A DNA stretch of 64,000 bases, from contig CAXXCR010000006.1 in the NCBI GenBank assembly GCA_963668015.2, positions 1-64,000 of the forward strand. Reading direction: 5' to 3'. How positions within the stretch are numbered: the stretch's first letter is position 1; each line of letters opens with the position of its first letter. The notes under the pieces were generated by a model. It was not told the origin of the DNA. It did not search any database and worked only from the letters and a program-made list of their open reading frames with translations. Origin of the DNA: Ilyobacter_A sp963668015 (GTDB lineage: Bacteria > Fusobacteriota > Fusobacteriia > Fusobacteriales > Fusobacteriaceae). Shown piece by piece: positions 24,844-34,623 of the stretch. The position numbers and the translations under genes were made by a program.

Positions 24844-27800
24844 TTAGTATCCCGAATTCTCTACACTTTCAACTCCAAATCCCCTATCATCAATAGTTTC
24901 ACCGACAACTTTAACCCCACTTGACCTCACTCTGCTGCTGCTTTTTGTTTTTGCCTTTAAGTTTATTGAAGGTTCCGGTACGAGCAGTGTGAATTTAACC
25001 TGTTTTTCAGATCCAAGAGCATCTACTACATCTGCATAAAGTGTTGATCTTGATCCTGGAACGAGGTTTCCTTTATCAATTAGTATAGTATCCGAAACAT
25101 TTGATGCTTTAAGTATCGTGCTAGGAACAGTGCTGAGGTTTGTGTAAGTTGTGCTGGAACTATTGTCATATGTTGTTATCGTACTTCTTCCATTTTTTGC
25201 AGTAATTTTACTTACTTTGTAAGCTTTCAAACCTGAAAGCTCAGATACCTGGCTAAAATCTAGCTCAAAGCTGTATTTTCCAGATGAGCTCAGGTATGAA
25301 CCGCTGGACATCATGTTGCTGTCTGAATTGATGTCAGTATCTATTACGATGCTTTCTGTATATTCATTTCCTATTACACCCGAAGCACCATACGGGGTTA
25401 CTTTAACTGTATTTTTAGAATTCGCCTGAAGGTAAAAATCATTTATGCTTGCATCATTAGTATTAATGTCGTTCAAATTCAAAGAACTTTGCCCGGGGCT
25501 CAATTTGCCGTGATTATAGTATTTTGTCTCGCCGTTTAAATCCACTCTAAACAACTGTACCATGTCGCTGCCGTCTTTGTCTATCTCACCGTAATATTCA
25601 CCGGTTACATAAATATCAGGTTTTGATGAACCCGAAAATAAAGCTCCTTTAGAAAAGCTGTACCCATTTTCTGTCGGGTCCTCCAAATTATTATATCCAG
25701 ATATTCCTGTGCTGGAGTTCATCCAATCTATTCTATACTCTTCATATCTTTCAAGAGTAACATTGGAAGGAGGTGTATTTAAAAGCTGGCCGGATACCGG
25801 TTCTGTCGAAGTGTTTCCTGCTTTGTCTATGGCATTTATAGTGAAAAAAGCGTAGCCAGTACCACTGTCGTCTGTTGTTAAATTTTCTACTGTAAAAGAC
25901 AATGTAGATGTATCTGAAACAGGGAAACCGAAGTTATCTGTCAAGCTTATCCCGTTCTCAGCTATACTGTAGGTATCCAAATTGTAGTCCGTTACAATAC
26001 AGCTTACCTCTACATCATCACCGTTTTTAAACGGGAGTTCATCCGGAAGTCCAAATGCGGACTCTAACTCAGGGTAGAGGTCTCCGGTTTTTTTCAGGCT
26101 TGTATCTATCACTGGTTTTATTGTATCCACATAATAGTCAGATACAGCCCCGCTGGAATCAACCTCTAGTGCTATGCTCGCTAAAGAAACTTTATTGCTA
26201 GTCTCAACATTTCCGGCTTTATCAACAGCCATTACCTTGTGTATATGATACCCGCCGTCATTTGTATGTCCAGAAACATCCGGCGATATAACGTCATCAA
26301 AGGAACTGTTGTTTTCCAAAACAGCTCTATAGTATTTGACATCCGATATACTGCTCCCATTATGAGGCTCACCTACTATATCAGGATCAGCGGCATCGAT
26401 GTCTGATTCACTGCTGCTGTAAGAAAAAATATTTATGTAGGCCCTTGTCCCGGTAAGTCCAGTAGTCAACTCTTCTTCAGAACTCCCGCTTCCTTCCTCA
26501 TCACTGCTGTAAACTATCGAAGAACTGCTGTCGTTTATATATTCTTCAGTGGATGCAGCTGCTTCTCCGCCAGGGTCTTGGTTGTCAATATATAAAACCT
26601 TTATCCTCTCTGAGTCTTCATCTGTACTGCCCGCGTTAATATAGGCGGCACCGTTTTCAACGAAGTTGCTTAATTGGAAAACATATTTGTAGTTTCCAGA
26701 GCTCGGGTCGTATTCAGTGTAGATCGGGCTTGAGCTTACCCCGTTCAATAGCAGGCTTATGCTCTCATCAAATGTGTACTTTTCAGGTGTAATTACCGCA
26801 TCATAGTTAGCGGTTACAATTACAGTGTCGCCCGACTTTGCATAGTTTCCTCCTTTACTCCCTTATCAAGCCCTATAAGCGAGTCCCCTGTATTGGTAAA
26901 ATTGGCACTGGAATAAGAACTGACCTCATCTGTACTAAATCCCAACGATGTCCACAGCGCTTCAGTTATCTCATTATAGACAGATACACTGTTTACCCTT
27001 ACAACAGGCAATACTATGTCGTCCAACACTTTCTCAATGGTGCTGCTGTCAGACGTACCCCTCATAACTATGTCAAAACTTCCCTGTGTTGGGTCATCCA
27101 ATGCTTGAAGCAGGGTTTCATAAGAAGCTTCAAATGAAAAATTATGCACAAGACCTCCCAGTCCACTTTCTCCACTGCTAAAAAGCGGAGCTGCAGTCTG
27201 GTCGTAGCTTCCGGAAATTCCGTCGGACTTGTAAACCTCTATATCCATGCTTCCCAGTGAATAATCTGTGGTGTTTATCCCCGTATCCACAAAAGCGTAA
27301 TACACAGCATCTGTAGACACAAGCCTTCCCTCTATCAAAGCGTAAAAATCGCTGGTGTTGTTTACTGGATAAATGGTGTCCACAAGACTTGCCGACATCC
27401 CACTGGGCTGCTCGATAAGGGAGTAGTAGGCCGAATCCCCCTCAGGATTTATCGGAACCATGTTCAAGGTTCCCAAGTCTTGGTGGTAGTCATATGTATA
27501 AGTCTTTGAACTTGTATCGTACACTGGTTCAGTATCGAAATAACTTCTCGACATTGCATTTACAACTGTGGTGTAATCCCCTGTCTCCAGGTTTGGGTCG
27601 GTCAAATTGTCGTCATCAAGCCATAACCAGTTTCTGGATTCGGACTGGACTATATTCTGAACGTCCATCTCCACGCCGTCTACCTCTTCAACGGTACGGT
27701 AGGCGATCTCGTACTTCACGTTTGAATTGGTTCTGTTTATTACAACGTTATTTGACTCTATCACACAGCTGTAAACTCTAGCAAAAGCTGTTCCACTGTC

Positions 27801-28277
27801 GGTAGTCAGCTGACCTGTCTCGTCCACCAGGTAATAGTCCTGTAAGTTTTGGTCCATGGTTATTATATCTTCTACAGTACCAGTTCCTATCTGGAGGCTC
27901 ACAGTAGGGTAATAGTACCCATCCTCTCCAACAAGCATTTTATATGTAGTATCATCCGCCGCATCATAATTCGGATAATATGTCTGGAATATTTCCAGAT
28001 AATCTTCATATTCCTTCGAACTCGTATCGTAGGTTTTGGCTACTTCATCTGGTTCTGCAGGACTTGGATAGCTTCCATTTGGAAAAATTACATCCATCAT
28101 TGTTGAATCCAGATGTTTGAGTGAGTTAGAGTCGTATTCAGGGTTTATCGGGACAATAATCGCAAACTGAATCGTGGATGTATTTGCTGAATAACTCGCC
28201 TGATAAAATGACAGAAAAACAAAAATAAACAATAAAAACATATTGTGTATCACTTTTTTAGTCTTCAAACTACACAC
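24844..28277 (-). CDS. Large secreted repeat/Ig-like surface protein (frameshifted at about 26860)
   Basis: Two frames on the minus strand form one gene. The first (28277-26820, 485 residues) has an N-terminal signal peptide (MFLLFIFVFLSFYQASYS, about residues 13-30). The second (ending 24844, 634 residues) is rich in Ser, Asp, Gly and Thr with bacterial Ig-like phrases such as VDKAGNVETSN and AIDKAGNTSTEPVSG. Just upstream of the second frame, an in-frame stretch reads GGNYAKSGDTVIVTANYDA, a typical Ig-like strand start. Adding one G to the GGG at 26860-26862 fuses them into about 1144 residues. Probably a cell-surface or exported adhesin-like protein; no anchor motif seen. The break may be sequencing error, mutation or phase variation. 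Confidence 0.7.
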
Positions 28278-28968
28278 CCCCTGTTTCTTTTAATTAGCTT
28301 ACAAAATTTATCTATTTACCTGAGATTTACTTGATTGCCTCAGTAAATACTTCAACTGATCTTTTATTAAATTAAGTTCCACTAAACCTTTTTAGTTCCT
28401 CTACGCCTTCACCTTGTTGAGCCCCTCTCTGCAAACTATCATATATCATTAAATTTTATGATGCTTGAGCAGTGCATGAGCTTCACCATAATCAAGATAT
28501 TTCAAAACAGCATTAAATATTTTATGCGACATTTTCGACTGTTTTTATAATCATTATCACTCTATACCCCAAAAATATTTTCTCTCCTTTTTTTTGAAAA
28601 TGATTTTTTAATTTATTTAAACCATAAAAGTTATCTAGTAGACTTACATTATTTCTATTTTTACCGGCGTTATCATATGATAAACTTTTAAATATTTATT
28701 TTTTCGATAACTTGATATTGTAACTGAATTTATTTTATATATTAATTAACCGTGATGTCGATTCTTATAGAAGTTTGAGATCAAATTTCAAACATACCAA
28801 CAAAACAGCTGTTTTAATCTTAATAGAAAAATAGAAAGAGTTTAGGAGGTATACCTCCTAAACTCTTTCTATTTTAAGATCGCAGCTAATTATATTTATA
28901 CACTTCATTGAATAATTTATATTAAAGATACTATAATTTATTAGGATTACACAAAAACATAGAAGAAA
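28278..28968. other. A+T-rich intergenic region holding a 48-bp perfect palindrome (28828-28875)
   Basis: No gene recognised. At 28828-28875 the left arm AAAATAGAAAGAGTTTAGGA (then GGTA) is followed without a loop by its exact complement, 24 + 24 bp, with T4 at the exit on both strands. It could be a bidirectional terminator or the junction of a deleted element. It contains a GGAGG, but no start codon follows in a useful place. Confidence 0.7.
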
Positions 28969-28996
28969 TAAAAAAAGCAGCCTATGAGGCTGCTTT
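28969..28996 (-). terminator. Terminator of tRNA-Leu copy 1
   Basis: AAAGCAGCC/GGCTGCTTT stem and T-run on the minus strand, 10 nt past the tRNA 3' end. Confidence 0.85.
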
Positions 28997-29005
28997 GCAT
29001 TCAAA

Positions 29006-29089
29006 TGGTGCGGAGGGAGAGACTTGAACTCTCACGTCAAAGACACTAGATCCTAAGTCTAGCGCGTCTGCCAATTCCGCCACCCCCGC
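29006..29089 (-). tRNA. tRNA-Leu (anticodon UAG), copy 1
   Basis: 84 nt with encoded CCA. Acceptor GCGGGGG/CCTCCGC, D-arm GGCGGAATTGGCAGACGC, anticodon stem CTAGA/TCTAG around loop CTTAGGA (anticodon TAG), class II variable arm, and T-arm with GTTCAAGTC. It has its own promoter and terminator. An essentially identical gene lies 784 bp away. Confidence 0.97.
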
Positions 29090-29102
29090 GTGGACAAGAA
29101 TG

Positions 29103-29130
29103 ATTATATCATATTTCAAAAATTTGTCAA
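29103..29130 (-). promoter_or_regulatory. Promoter of tRNA-Leu copy 1
   Basis: Consensus TTGACA (29125-29130), 16-bp spacer, TATAAT (29103-29108) on the minus strand, 13 bp upstream of the tRNA. Confidence 0.85.
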
Positions 29131-29261
29131 AAGTTTTTTTCAAATTAATCCAAAAAGATATTATTTGCAAATAATCCACTCTATTTACTCTTATTCCAAT
29201 TCACAGGTAAATAATTAAAAATAATTTATCAAATTAACCCATACTCACAACTTTTATCGCC

Positions 29262-29347
29262 TATAATATATATAGGTAGATAGTCCTCTACTTAGTATTA
29301 TAGTTACTTCCCAGTCCATCGTTGGAGGCCCGCAAGGGCCTCTTTTA
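29262..29347 (+). ncRNA. Possible small RNA between the two tRNA units, with a terminator at 29325-29347
   Basis: A perfect hairpin GAGGCCC-GCAA-GGGCCTC followed by TTTTATT is a strong plus-strand terminator with no gene upstream of it on that strand. A TATAAT box lies at 29262-29267, about 60 bp before it, without a good -35. A short transcript of about 70 nt is possible; alternatively the terminator guards against read-through. Low confidence as an RNA gene, good confidence as a terminator. Confidence 0.35.
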
Positions 29348-29349
29348 TT

Positions 29350-29690
29350 GTGTCACTCTGCTATTCGACTTATACGATAAAATACTGAATTTATCTAAAA
29401 ACCTTTTTGGACACAGAGTTTCACAGAGATTTAAAACAAGAGCTTCGCAGAGAGAACCCTTTAAATCAAAATCATTTTTTGTCACAAATCACACTAATCT
29501 CACCACTCATTAAAAATATAAAGAATTAAAGGTTTTTAGAATTTCTCTTTGAAACTCACTCTTTTCCTCTGTGCAACTCTGTGGCCAAGGTTTTGATTTT
29601 CTATTGGTGTTTATTTGTGCGATTCTTGACCCAAAAGGCTTTTATGTACTTGCAAGAAATTCAATATTTTATAAAAACATCTGTACAAGT
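29350..29690 (-). repeat. Dispersed intergenic repeat, copy F (full length, minus orientation)
   Basis: Between the duplicated tRNA-Leu units. Contains ATAAAATACTGAATTTATC, TTTGGACACAGAGTTTCACA, TGTCACAAATCACACTAATC, CTCTTTGAAACTCACTC, CTCTGTGGCCAAGG and the far end ACTTGCAAGAAATTCAATAT. Same architecture as copies A, D and G. Confidence 0.8.
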
Positions 29691-29753
29691 AACTTTCCTT
29701 ATTAAAAAAATGTAAAAAAAAATACCCCAGCTAACTTGGAGGTACTTAAAACT

Positions 29754-29780
29754 AAAAAAAGCAGCCTCATAGGCTGCTTT
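29754..29780 (-). terminator. Terminator of tRNA-Leu copy 2
   Basis: AAAGCAGCC/GGCTGCTTT hairpin with T-run on the minus strand; same as copy 1 except for the loop. Confidence 0.85.
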
Positions 29781-29789
29781 GTATTCAAA

Positions 29790-29873
29790 TGGTGCGGAGG
29801 GAGAGACTTGAACTCTCACGTCAAAGACACTAGATCCTAAGTCTAGCGCGTCTGCCAATTCCGCCACCCCCGC
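29790..29873 (-). tRNA. tRNA-Leu (anticodon UAG), copy 2
   Basis: 84 nt, identical to copy 1 as far as read, including CCA end and anticodon loop CTTAGGA. Promoter, gene and terminator are all duplicated, giving about 170 bp of near identity between 28969-29145 and 29754-29929. Confidence 0.97.
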
Positions 29874-29886
29874 GTGGACAAGAATG

Positions 29887-29914
29887 ATTATATCATATTT
29901 CAAAAATTTGTCAA
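29887..29914 (-). promoter_or_regulatory. Promoter of tRNA-Leu copy 2
   Basis: TTGACA (29909-29914), 16-bp spacer, TATAAT (29887-29892) on the minus strand, identical to copy 1. Confidence 0.85.
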
Positions 29915-29984
29915 AAGTTTTTTTCAAATATATCAAAAAATACATCATTTACAAATAATTCCATCTATATAGCTTTAATTCACT

Positions 29985-30743
29985 TTAAACCTTCACCAGT
30001 ATAAAACTCATATTATCTTTTGATATGTCATATATCTTTTCTACGAGCTCTCTTCCCATACTTTCTAAGTTTCCTATCCCTGAAAAAATATTTTCCATAT
30101 CCTGTTTGGACAGTAGTTCCCACACACCGTCTGTACAAAGAAAAAATATCATCTCTTTCTCCAAGTCAATTTTTTTTAAAGTGTACTCTCCCAATTTTTC
30201 TTTTTTATTCCCCAATAAGCATGAGGTTATTATATTTCTCATCGGGTGTTTCCTTATGATTTCGTCACAATCGGGATTTTTAGCAAAAACACGCTGTACC
30301 ATCGTGTGATCGGTGGTAAGCTTGCTTATACTACCATCATTGTATAGGTATATCCTGCTGTCTCCAACGTGAAACACATAGGCATAATCACCACAAAACG
30401 AAAGGCCCGATAGAGTTGTACCCATATTCAAGCTGCTGGGATCTTTTTGTGCATAAACATCCAGGCTTTTTTTAGCCGCCTTCAATGATTTTTTCACATC
30501 TGATTCCTTGCTTAAGGCAGGTGCTTTTCCTATATAACTTCCCAATACCAGCCTGCTGGCTATGTCACCTGTTGCCTGTCCACCCATTCCGTCTGCTATT
30601 GCAATAACTATATTTTCCCCCTCTACAAATTCAACTTTAGGAAACTCCATATCCCCCTCATTTATCATCATATCGCCTATTAACAGACTGTCTTCATTTT
30701 TTTTCCTCACAAATCCCCTATTGCTGTAATAACACACTTCCAT
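29985..30743 (-). CDS. PP2C-family serine/threonine protein phosphatase
   Basis: 252 residues with the PPM/PP2C motifs in order: RGFVRKKNEDSLLI (metal-binding start), VIAIADGMGGQATG (about residue 50), MGTTLSGLSF (about residue 103), FHVGDSRIYLYN (about residue 118), LTTDHTMVQ and LCTDGVWELLS (about residue 202), ending DISKDNMSFILVKV. It is a metal-dependent phosphatase of the Stp/PrpC type that would oppose Hanks-type kinases; no kinase gene is in the window. Ribosome-binding site AGGAGG upstream. An IS element has inserted about 250 bp upstream of its start, possibly affecting its promoter region. Confidence 0.9.
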   Translation of the reverse strand: MEVCYYSNRGFVRKKNEDSLLIGDMMINEGDMEFPKVEFVEGENIVIAIADGMGGQATGDIASRLVLGSYIGKAPALSKESDVKKSLKAAKKSLDVYAQKDPSSLNMGTTLSGLSFCGDYAYVFHVGDSRIYLYNDGSISKLTTDHTMVQRVFAKNPDCDEIIRKHPMRNIITSCLLGNKKEKLGEYTLKKIDLEKEMIFFLCTDGVWELLSKQDMENIFSGIGNLESMGRELVEKIYDISKDNMSFILVKV

Positions 30744-30985
30744 TTTCCTACACCTCCTGATATTGGAGCATTTACTTTATTTTTACCCCCATTCTTTTAA
30801 TTTTCCTCTTAAAGCATCAATCAAAATTCCCAGACCTACTAAACTCAAAAATACTTAAAACAAATTATTAGTCAGTTTCAAAGTGAGTGCATTTATCATT
30901 TCCGAAAAACATATTGATATTTTCGAATAAAAAGAGGAACAATAGTATAATTATAGAAGTATATTTATATAGAAGATAATAATCA

Positions 30986-30993
30986 TTTGATTC
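30986..30993 (+). repeat. 8-bp target-site duplication, left
   Basis: TTTGATTC immediately outside the left inverted repeat; an identical copy lies at 32348-32355. Confidence 0.9.
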
Positions 30994-32347
30994 GATTGTG
31001 TCAAGATAAGTTCGCAAAAACTTCACTGATACCCCATGTTAAGATTTAGGCAACTTTTATTCTATTTTCTTTAGTTGTTTCTATTACTTTTGGATTAATG
31101 TACGATCTGCCAACTGACCAATCCTCACTGTACTCGATCATGTAAGTAGTAATTAATCTGATATATGAGTCTAAACTTGGAAAAATCCCTACAACATTAC
31201 TGCGTCTTCTGATTTCCCTGTTTAAGCGCTCAAGGACGTTAGTTGAGGAAATTTTTCTAGAATCTATTTCTGGAAAATGATAAAATTGCAGGGAGTCCTC
31301 TAGGCCTTCTTCTAAACATTGAATTGCCTTTGGGTATTTATTCTCGTATTCTTCCATAAAATTAAAAGCATAGACTTTAGAGCTTTCGTAGTCTGATTGA
31401 AGCCATATTTGTTTCAATTTGCTAGAAAAGCTCTTTTTTTCTTTTGATGGGATATGTGCTAATATATTCCTCATAAAATGAACCTTACACCTTTGCCATG
31501 AACTTCCGTTAAAGGAGCTTTGCGTAGCTTTCATAAGACCTTTATGCGCATCAGAAATAATCAACCACACGTCCTCCACTCCTCTAGATTTCAAGTTATC
31601 AAAAAGAATTGTGTAGGTTTCTGTAGATTCTTCCATCATTGGTTCGATGGCTAAAATTTCTCTTCTGCCATGCATATTCACAGCCGATACCACAAGAACA
31701 GCCATGTTTCTAACTCTTTTACCATCTCTAATTTTTTCGTAAAGCGCATCTACCCAAATGGCAGGATAAGTTTTGTCTAGGCGTCTATTTCTAAACTCCT
31801 CAACCTGCTCATTTAATTCACGTGTGATATTAGATACTTGCCATGAGAAATAGAGTCTATACCAAGACTTTTAGCCAATTTTTCAATTTTACGTGTAGAT
31901 ACTCCGTTGATATATGCTTCTTGGATAACATTAAGCAGCGCTACTTCTGAGCGCTTTTTTTCGTTGATAAAAAAAGGAATATACCCTCCTTTTCTAAGCT
32001 TGGGAACCATTAAATACATAGTACCCATCCTAGTATCAAATCTTCTTGAACGATATCCTGAACGATAAGCTGTGCGCTTAGAGTTTCTTTCAGATTTTGA
32101 TGCTCCAATTTTAGATTTAAGTTCAGCCTCCATCATTTCATCACAAAGCCATTGAAGCATAGAAAGCATTGGATCAGCCTCTCCGATAAATTTTAATAGC
32201 ATTTCATGAAAAGATGGGGTAGAATTACTATTAGCCATTGATTACCAACTCCTTTTAAGATTTTGTTTAGTCGCTTAATCTATACGGAGTAATCAATGGC
32301 TTTCTTTTTTGCCAAAAGAACTTTTGCGAATATTATTTTACACTATC
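30994..32347 (-). mobile_element. IS256-type insertion sequence (1354 bp)
   Basis: Terminal inverted repeats start GATTGTGTCAAG (left) and GATAGTGTAAAA (right, reverse complement) and share a TTCGCAAAA block about 20 bp in. The element is flanked by exact 8-bp direct repeats TTTGATTC, the size expected for IS256-family insertion. It contains a single, frameshifted transposase gene on the minus strand. The perfect target duplication implies a simple, fairly recent insertion between the PP2C gene and the gene at 32535. Confidence 0.92.
31046..32238 (-). pseudogene. IS256-family (mutator-type) transposase, frameshifted at about 31843
   Basis: The N-terminal part (ATG at 32238, 141 codons) carries the family features KIGASKSERNSKRTAYRSGY and the helix-turn-helix region; it ends at 31813. 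The catalytic part continues in another frame: EQVEEFRNRRLDKTYPAIW, first D in WVDALYEKIRDGK, second D in LIISDAHKGLMKA, and E in TNVLERLNREIRRRS. One missing base near CATGG at 31843 separates the frames; restoring it gives about 397 residues, the normal length. As sequenced it is inactive, though the surrounding element is intact. Confidence 0.9.
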
Positions 32348-32355
32348 TTTGATTC
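32348..32355 (+). repeat. 8-bp target-site duplication, right
   Basis: TTTGATTC directly after the right inverted repeat; matches 30986-30993. Confidence 0.9.
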
Positions 32356-32534
32356 AGCATCTTATAGAGCGTTTTATTTTAAAATATATATCCCAATTAA
32401 CATTATTATCTTACAAATTTTTTACACATTTATTTTAAATTTCTATTTTGACAAATGATTTTTTTTGGGATAAACTTATTATTGAAAAAGGTATATTTTT
32501 CTATTTACATAAATCTGAAGAGGAGTTGGTGAAA

Positions 32535-32970
32535 ATGCTTGTAATGAGTGGTACTATCAAGGAAACTGGTAAAACGGAACCTTACAAACTACTGGAATAT
32601 GTAGAAAAAGAAGGAACGTTTGATTTTTTTCGAAAGATTATCAGAATTATTCTCAGAAAAAGATTTTGAATCAAAAATATGCGACTTAACAATCAGAAAA
32701 GGAAAAGATGAATTTATTTTCGAGGAACTGGGCATTAGAGAGTTCATAGAAAAAGTTTTTTCTCTATCTGGAAATATGCACACACTTAATGGGTATGAAA
32801 AACTGGTTGAAAAAATAGAAGGTGACGGCGATTTAGACTGGACGCTGATAGATATCCTTAGACAAGTTAGAAACGGTGAAATACTTCAAGCTGCTTCAAA
32901 ATGTAAGTTTTCAATAATTTTAACATTTAACAGCCCTGTGGGCTGTTATTTTTTTATACCTGTGCTATAA
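32535..32970 (+). CDS. Small soluble protein of unknown function (frameshift in T7 at 32624-32630)
   Basis: Not recognised. From an ATG at 32535 with AGGAG upstream, a frame reads LVMSGTIKETGKTEPYKLLE then goes out of phase at seven Ts. With six Ts it continues as FFERLSELFSEKDFESKICD to a stop at 32970, about 144 residues, charged and helical. The second half alone is open from 32620. The last 20 codons run through a perfect terminator hairpin (32929-32957), which is odd and may mean the true end is earlier (a +1 stop exists near 32903). It lies next to the IS and upstream of a PerM-type gene. Confidence 0.45.
32929..32957 (+). terminator. Terminator before the PerM-type gene
   Basis: AACAGCCC-TGT-GGGCTGTT followed by A and T8. 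Confidence 0.85.
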
Positions 32971-33034
32971 TAAATAAACTCTGTACAAAGACAAAGTTAA
33001 TAAGTCGTATATCAAAAGATAGGAGGAAATACAT

Positions 33035-34126
33035 ATGTTTGAGGGTAAATTTTTTCGCCTTGCCTGCGGCACTATTTTGATTTTGGCTATAATATTTTTG
33101 GCAAATCAGGTTTCTTATGTTTTAAAACCATTGGGAACTGTAATTTCTTTTATCCTTCTCCCGCTTATGCTGGGGGGCTTTCTATACTATCTTCTGAGAC
33201 CTATGGTTCGCTGGATATACTCAAAAATAAAAAACAAAAATACCTCGATACTCTTATCTCTCATTATAGTGATCGGGGTGCTGGTATCCATATTTTATTT
33301 TGGCGGAAATATAGTATATATAGAGATAAAAAAACTCATAAACTATCTATCTCAAAATTACAAAATCAGTGAAAATTTTTTGGATAAATTAACAGGCATA
33401 GGAAATCAACACCTTGGATTCCTATCACAGCTCGATATAAAAGAAAAGTCCATCTATTTAATGCAGGAGTTGGCAAAAAAACTGGCCAACTATAATCTTA
33501 TGGGAATTTTTTCCTCCCTTAAAAATCTTGGTATGATAATAATCCTTATACCGTTTGTACTGTTTTACCTATTAAAAGACGAAGAGTTGGTCTATGATGC
33601 TCTGGTAAAATTCATTCCAGGTAAAAACAGAGATAAAGTTGAAAAAAATCTGTCCGAAATCGACCAGGTTCTTTCTGACTATATAAATACCCAGATCATA
33701 ATCGCGATAATTTTGGGTATATTGATGTTTATCGGTTATCTTATAATAAAGCTACCCAATGCATTTGCACTGGCCCTAATATGCGCTGTGACATCTCTGA
33801 TACCGATACTTGGACCTATAATCGGCACCTTGCCCGCTATTTTCGTGGCAATTTCCGTAAACGCCTTTATGCTGATAAAACTTTTTATAGTCATTGTAGT
33901 TTCACAGTACTTGGAAGGAAACATTGTCAGGCCTGCTGTTCAAGGGGAAAAACTGAACATACACCCTCTGGTAATAATATTTTTGATTTTAAGTTCAATT
34001 ACTCTTTTCGGTGTATTAGGGGCGCTTTTTGCAGTACCTGTTTATTCTGTAGCTAGGATACTCATATCGAACCGTGATACTTTTAAAGAGAAAAATATCC
34101 AGGCACCCAATAATAAAAGTACATAA
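33035..34126 (+). CDS. AI-2E/PerM family membrane transporter
   Basis: 363 residues with paired N-terminal helices, a soluble middle segment and four or five C-terminal helices, the layout of the AI-2E (UPF0118/PerM) family. Family phrases include the early PLMLGGFLYYLLRP, the LIPFVLFYLLKDEE transition (about residue 175) and the strongly conserved SLIPILGPIIGTLPA (about residue 253). Members export diverse small solutes or act as Na+/H+ antiporters; AI-2 export has been shown for only some. Ribosome-binding site AGGAGG precedes the ATG. The TAA stop coincides with the first bases of repeat copy G. Confidence 0.88.
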   Translation: MFEGKFFRLACGTILILAIIFLANQVSYVLKPLGTVISFILLPLMLGGFLYYLLRPMVRWIYSKIKNKNTSILLSLIIVIGVLVSIFYFGGNIVYIEIKKLINYLSQNYKISENFLDKLTGIGNQHLGFLSQLDIKEKSIYLMQELAKKLANYNLMGIFSSLKNLGMIIILIPFVLFYLLKDEELVYDALVKFIPGKNRDKVEKNLSEIDQVLSDYINTQIIIAIILGILMFIGYLIIKLPNAFALALICAVTSLIPILGPIIGTLPAIFVAISVNAFMLIKLFIVIVVSQYLEGNIVRPAVQGEKLNIHPLVIIFLILSSITLFGVLGALFAVPVYSVARILISNRDTFKEKNIQAPNNKST

Positions 34127-34450
34127 CTTAGCTCAAGTTGCTACTCAAAATTATTGCAATAAATCACTACATGCCTTAGGCCAAAGAATTACACAGAGAT
34201 TTAAACTAAGAGCTGCACAGAGAAATGCTCAGTTTATAGATTATAGAGAACAGTGAATAAATATTTATTCATTATTAGCTGCTAACTGATTTATTTACTC
34301 TGTGAAACTCACTCTTTTTCTCTGTTTCACTCTGTGACCAAGGTTTTATATTTGTGTCAATTTCTGCAATTCGTGACTAAAAAATAATTTTTTACAAACT
34401 TATAGGAGATTTAATATTTTGCTTTAAATACAGGTAACAACTTAGCTTAA
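34124..34450 (-). repeat. Dispersed intergenic repeat, copy G (full length, minus orientation)
   Basis: Starts TAACTTAGCTCAAGTTGC, of which TAA is the stop of the preceding gene, and ends CAGGTAACAACTTAGCTTAA, giving terminal inverted repeats. The interior has ATTACACAGAGATTTAAA, AGAGCTGCACAGAG, CTCTGTGAAACTCACTC, CACTCTGTGACCAAGG and GCAATTCGTGAC. Confidence 0.8.
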
Positions 34451-34623
34451 CTTCATGAAAACTTCCTGTTAAACGAATATTATTTAATTTTTATTAAATA
34501 AAAGGAAAATAGAAAAAAATAAGAAAAAATATATATAAATCCACTGGGAATTAATTTTTAGATATTTTTTGTCGTCATTTCAATAAAAAATCAGTAATCA
34601 TTTACTGTCAAGGAGGGATTTTA

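Noticed and set aside
28982..29179. Open frames across the tRNA-Leu genes (also 29661-29948)
   Set aside because: They read through tRNA, promoter and terminator sequence.
29322..29513. Open frame of 63 codons, plus strand
   Set aside because: Runs through a terminator and repeat copy F; no ribosome-binding site.
32448..32534. Upstream extension of the gene at 32535
   Set aside because: The ATG at 32535 has AGGAG at proper distance; the longer frame does not.
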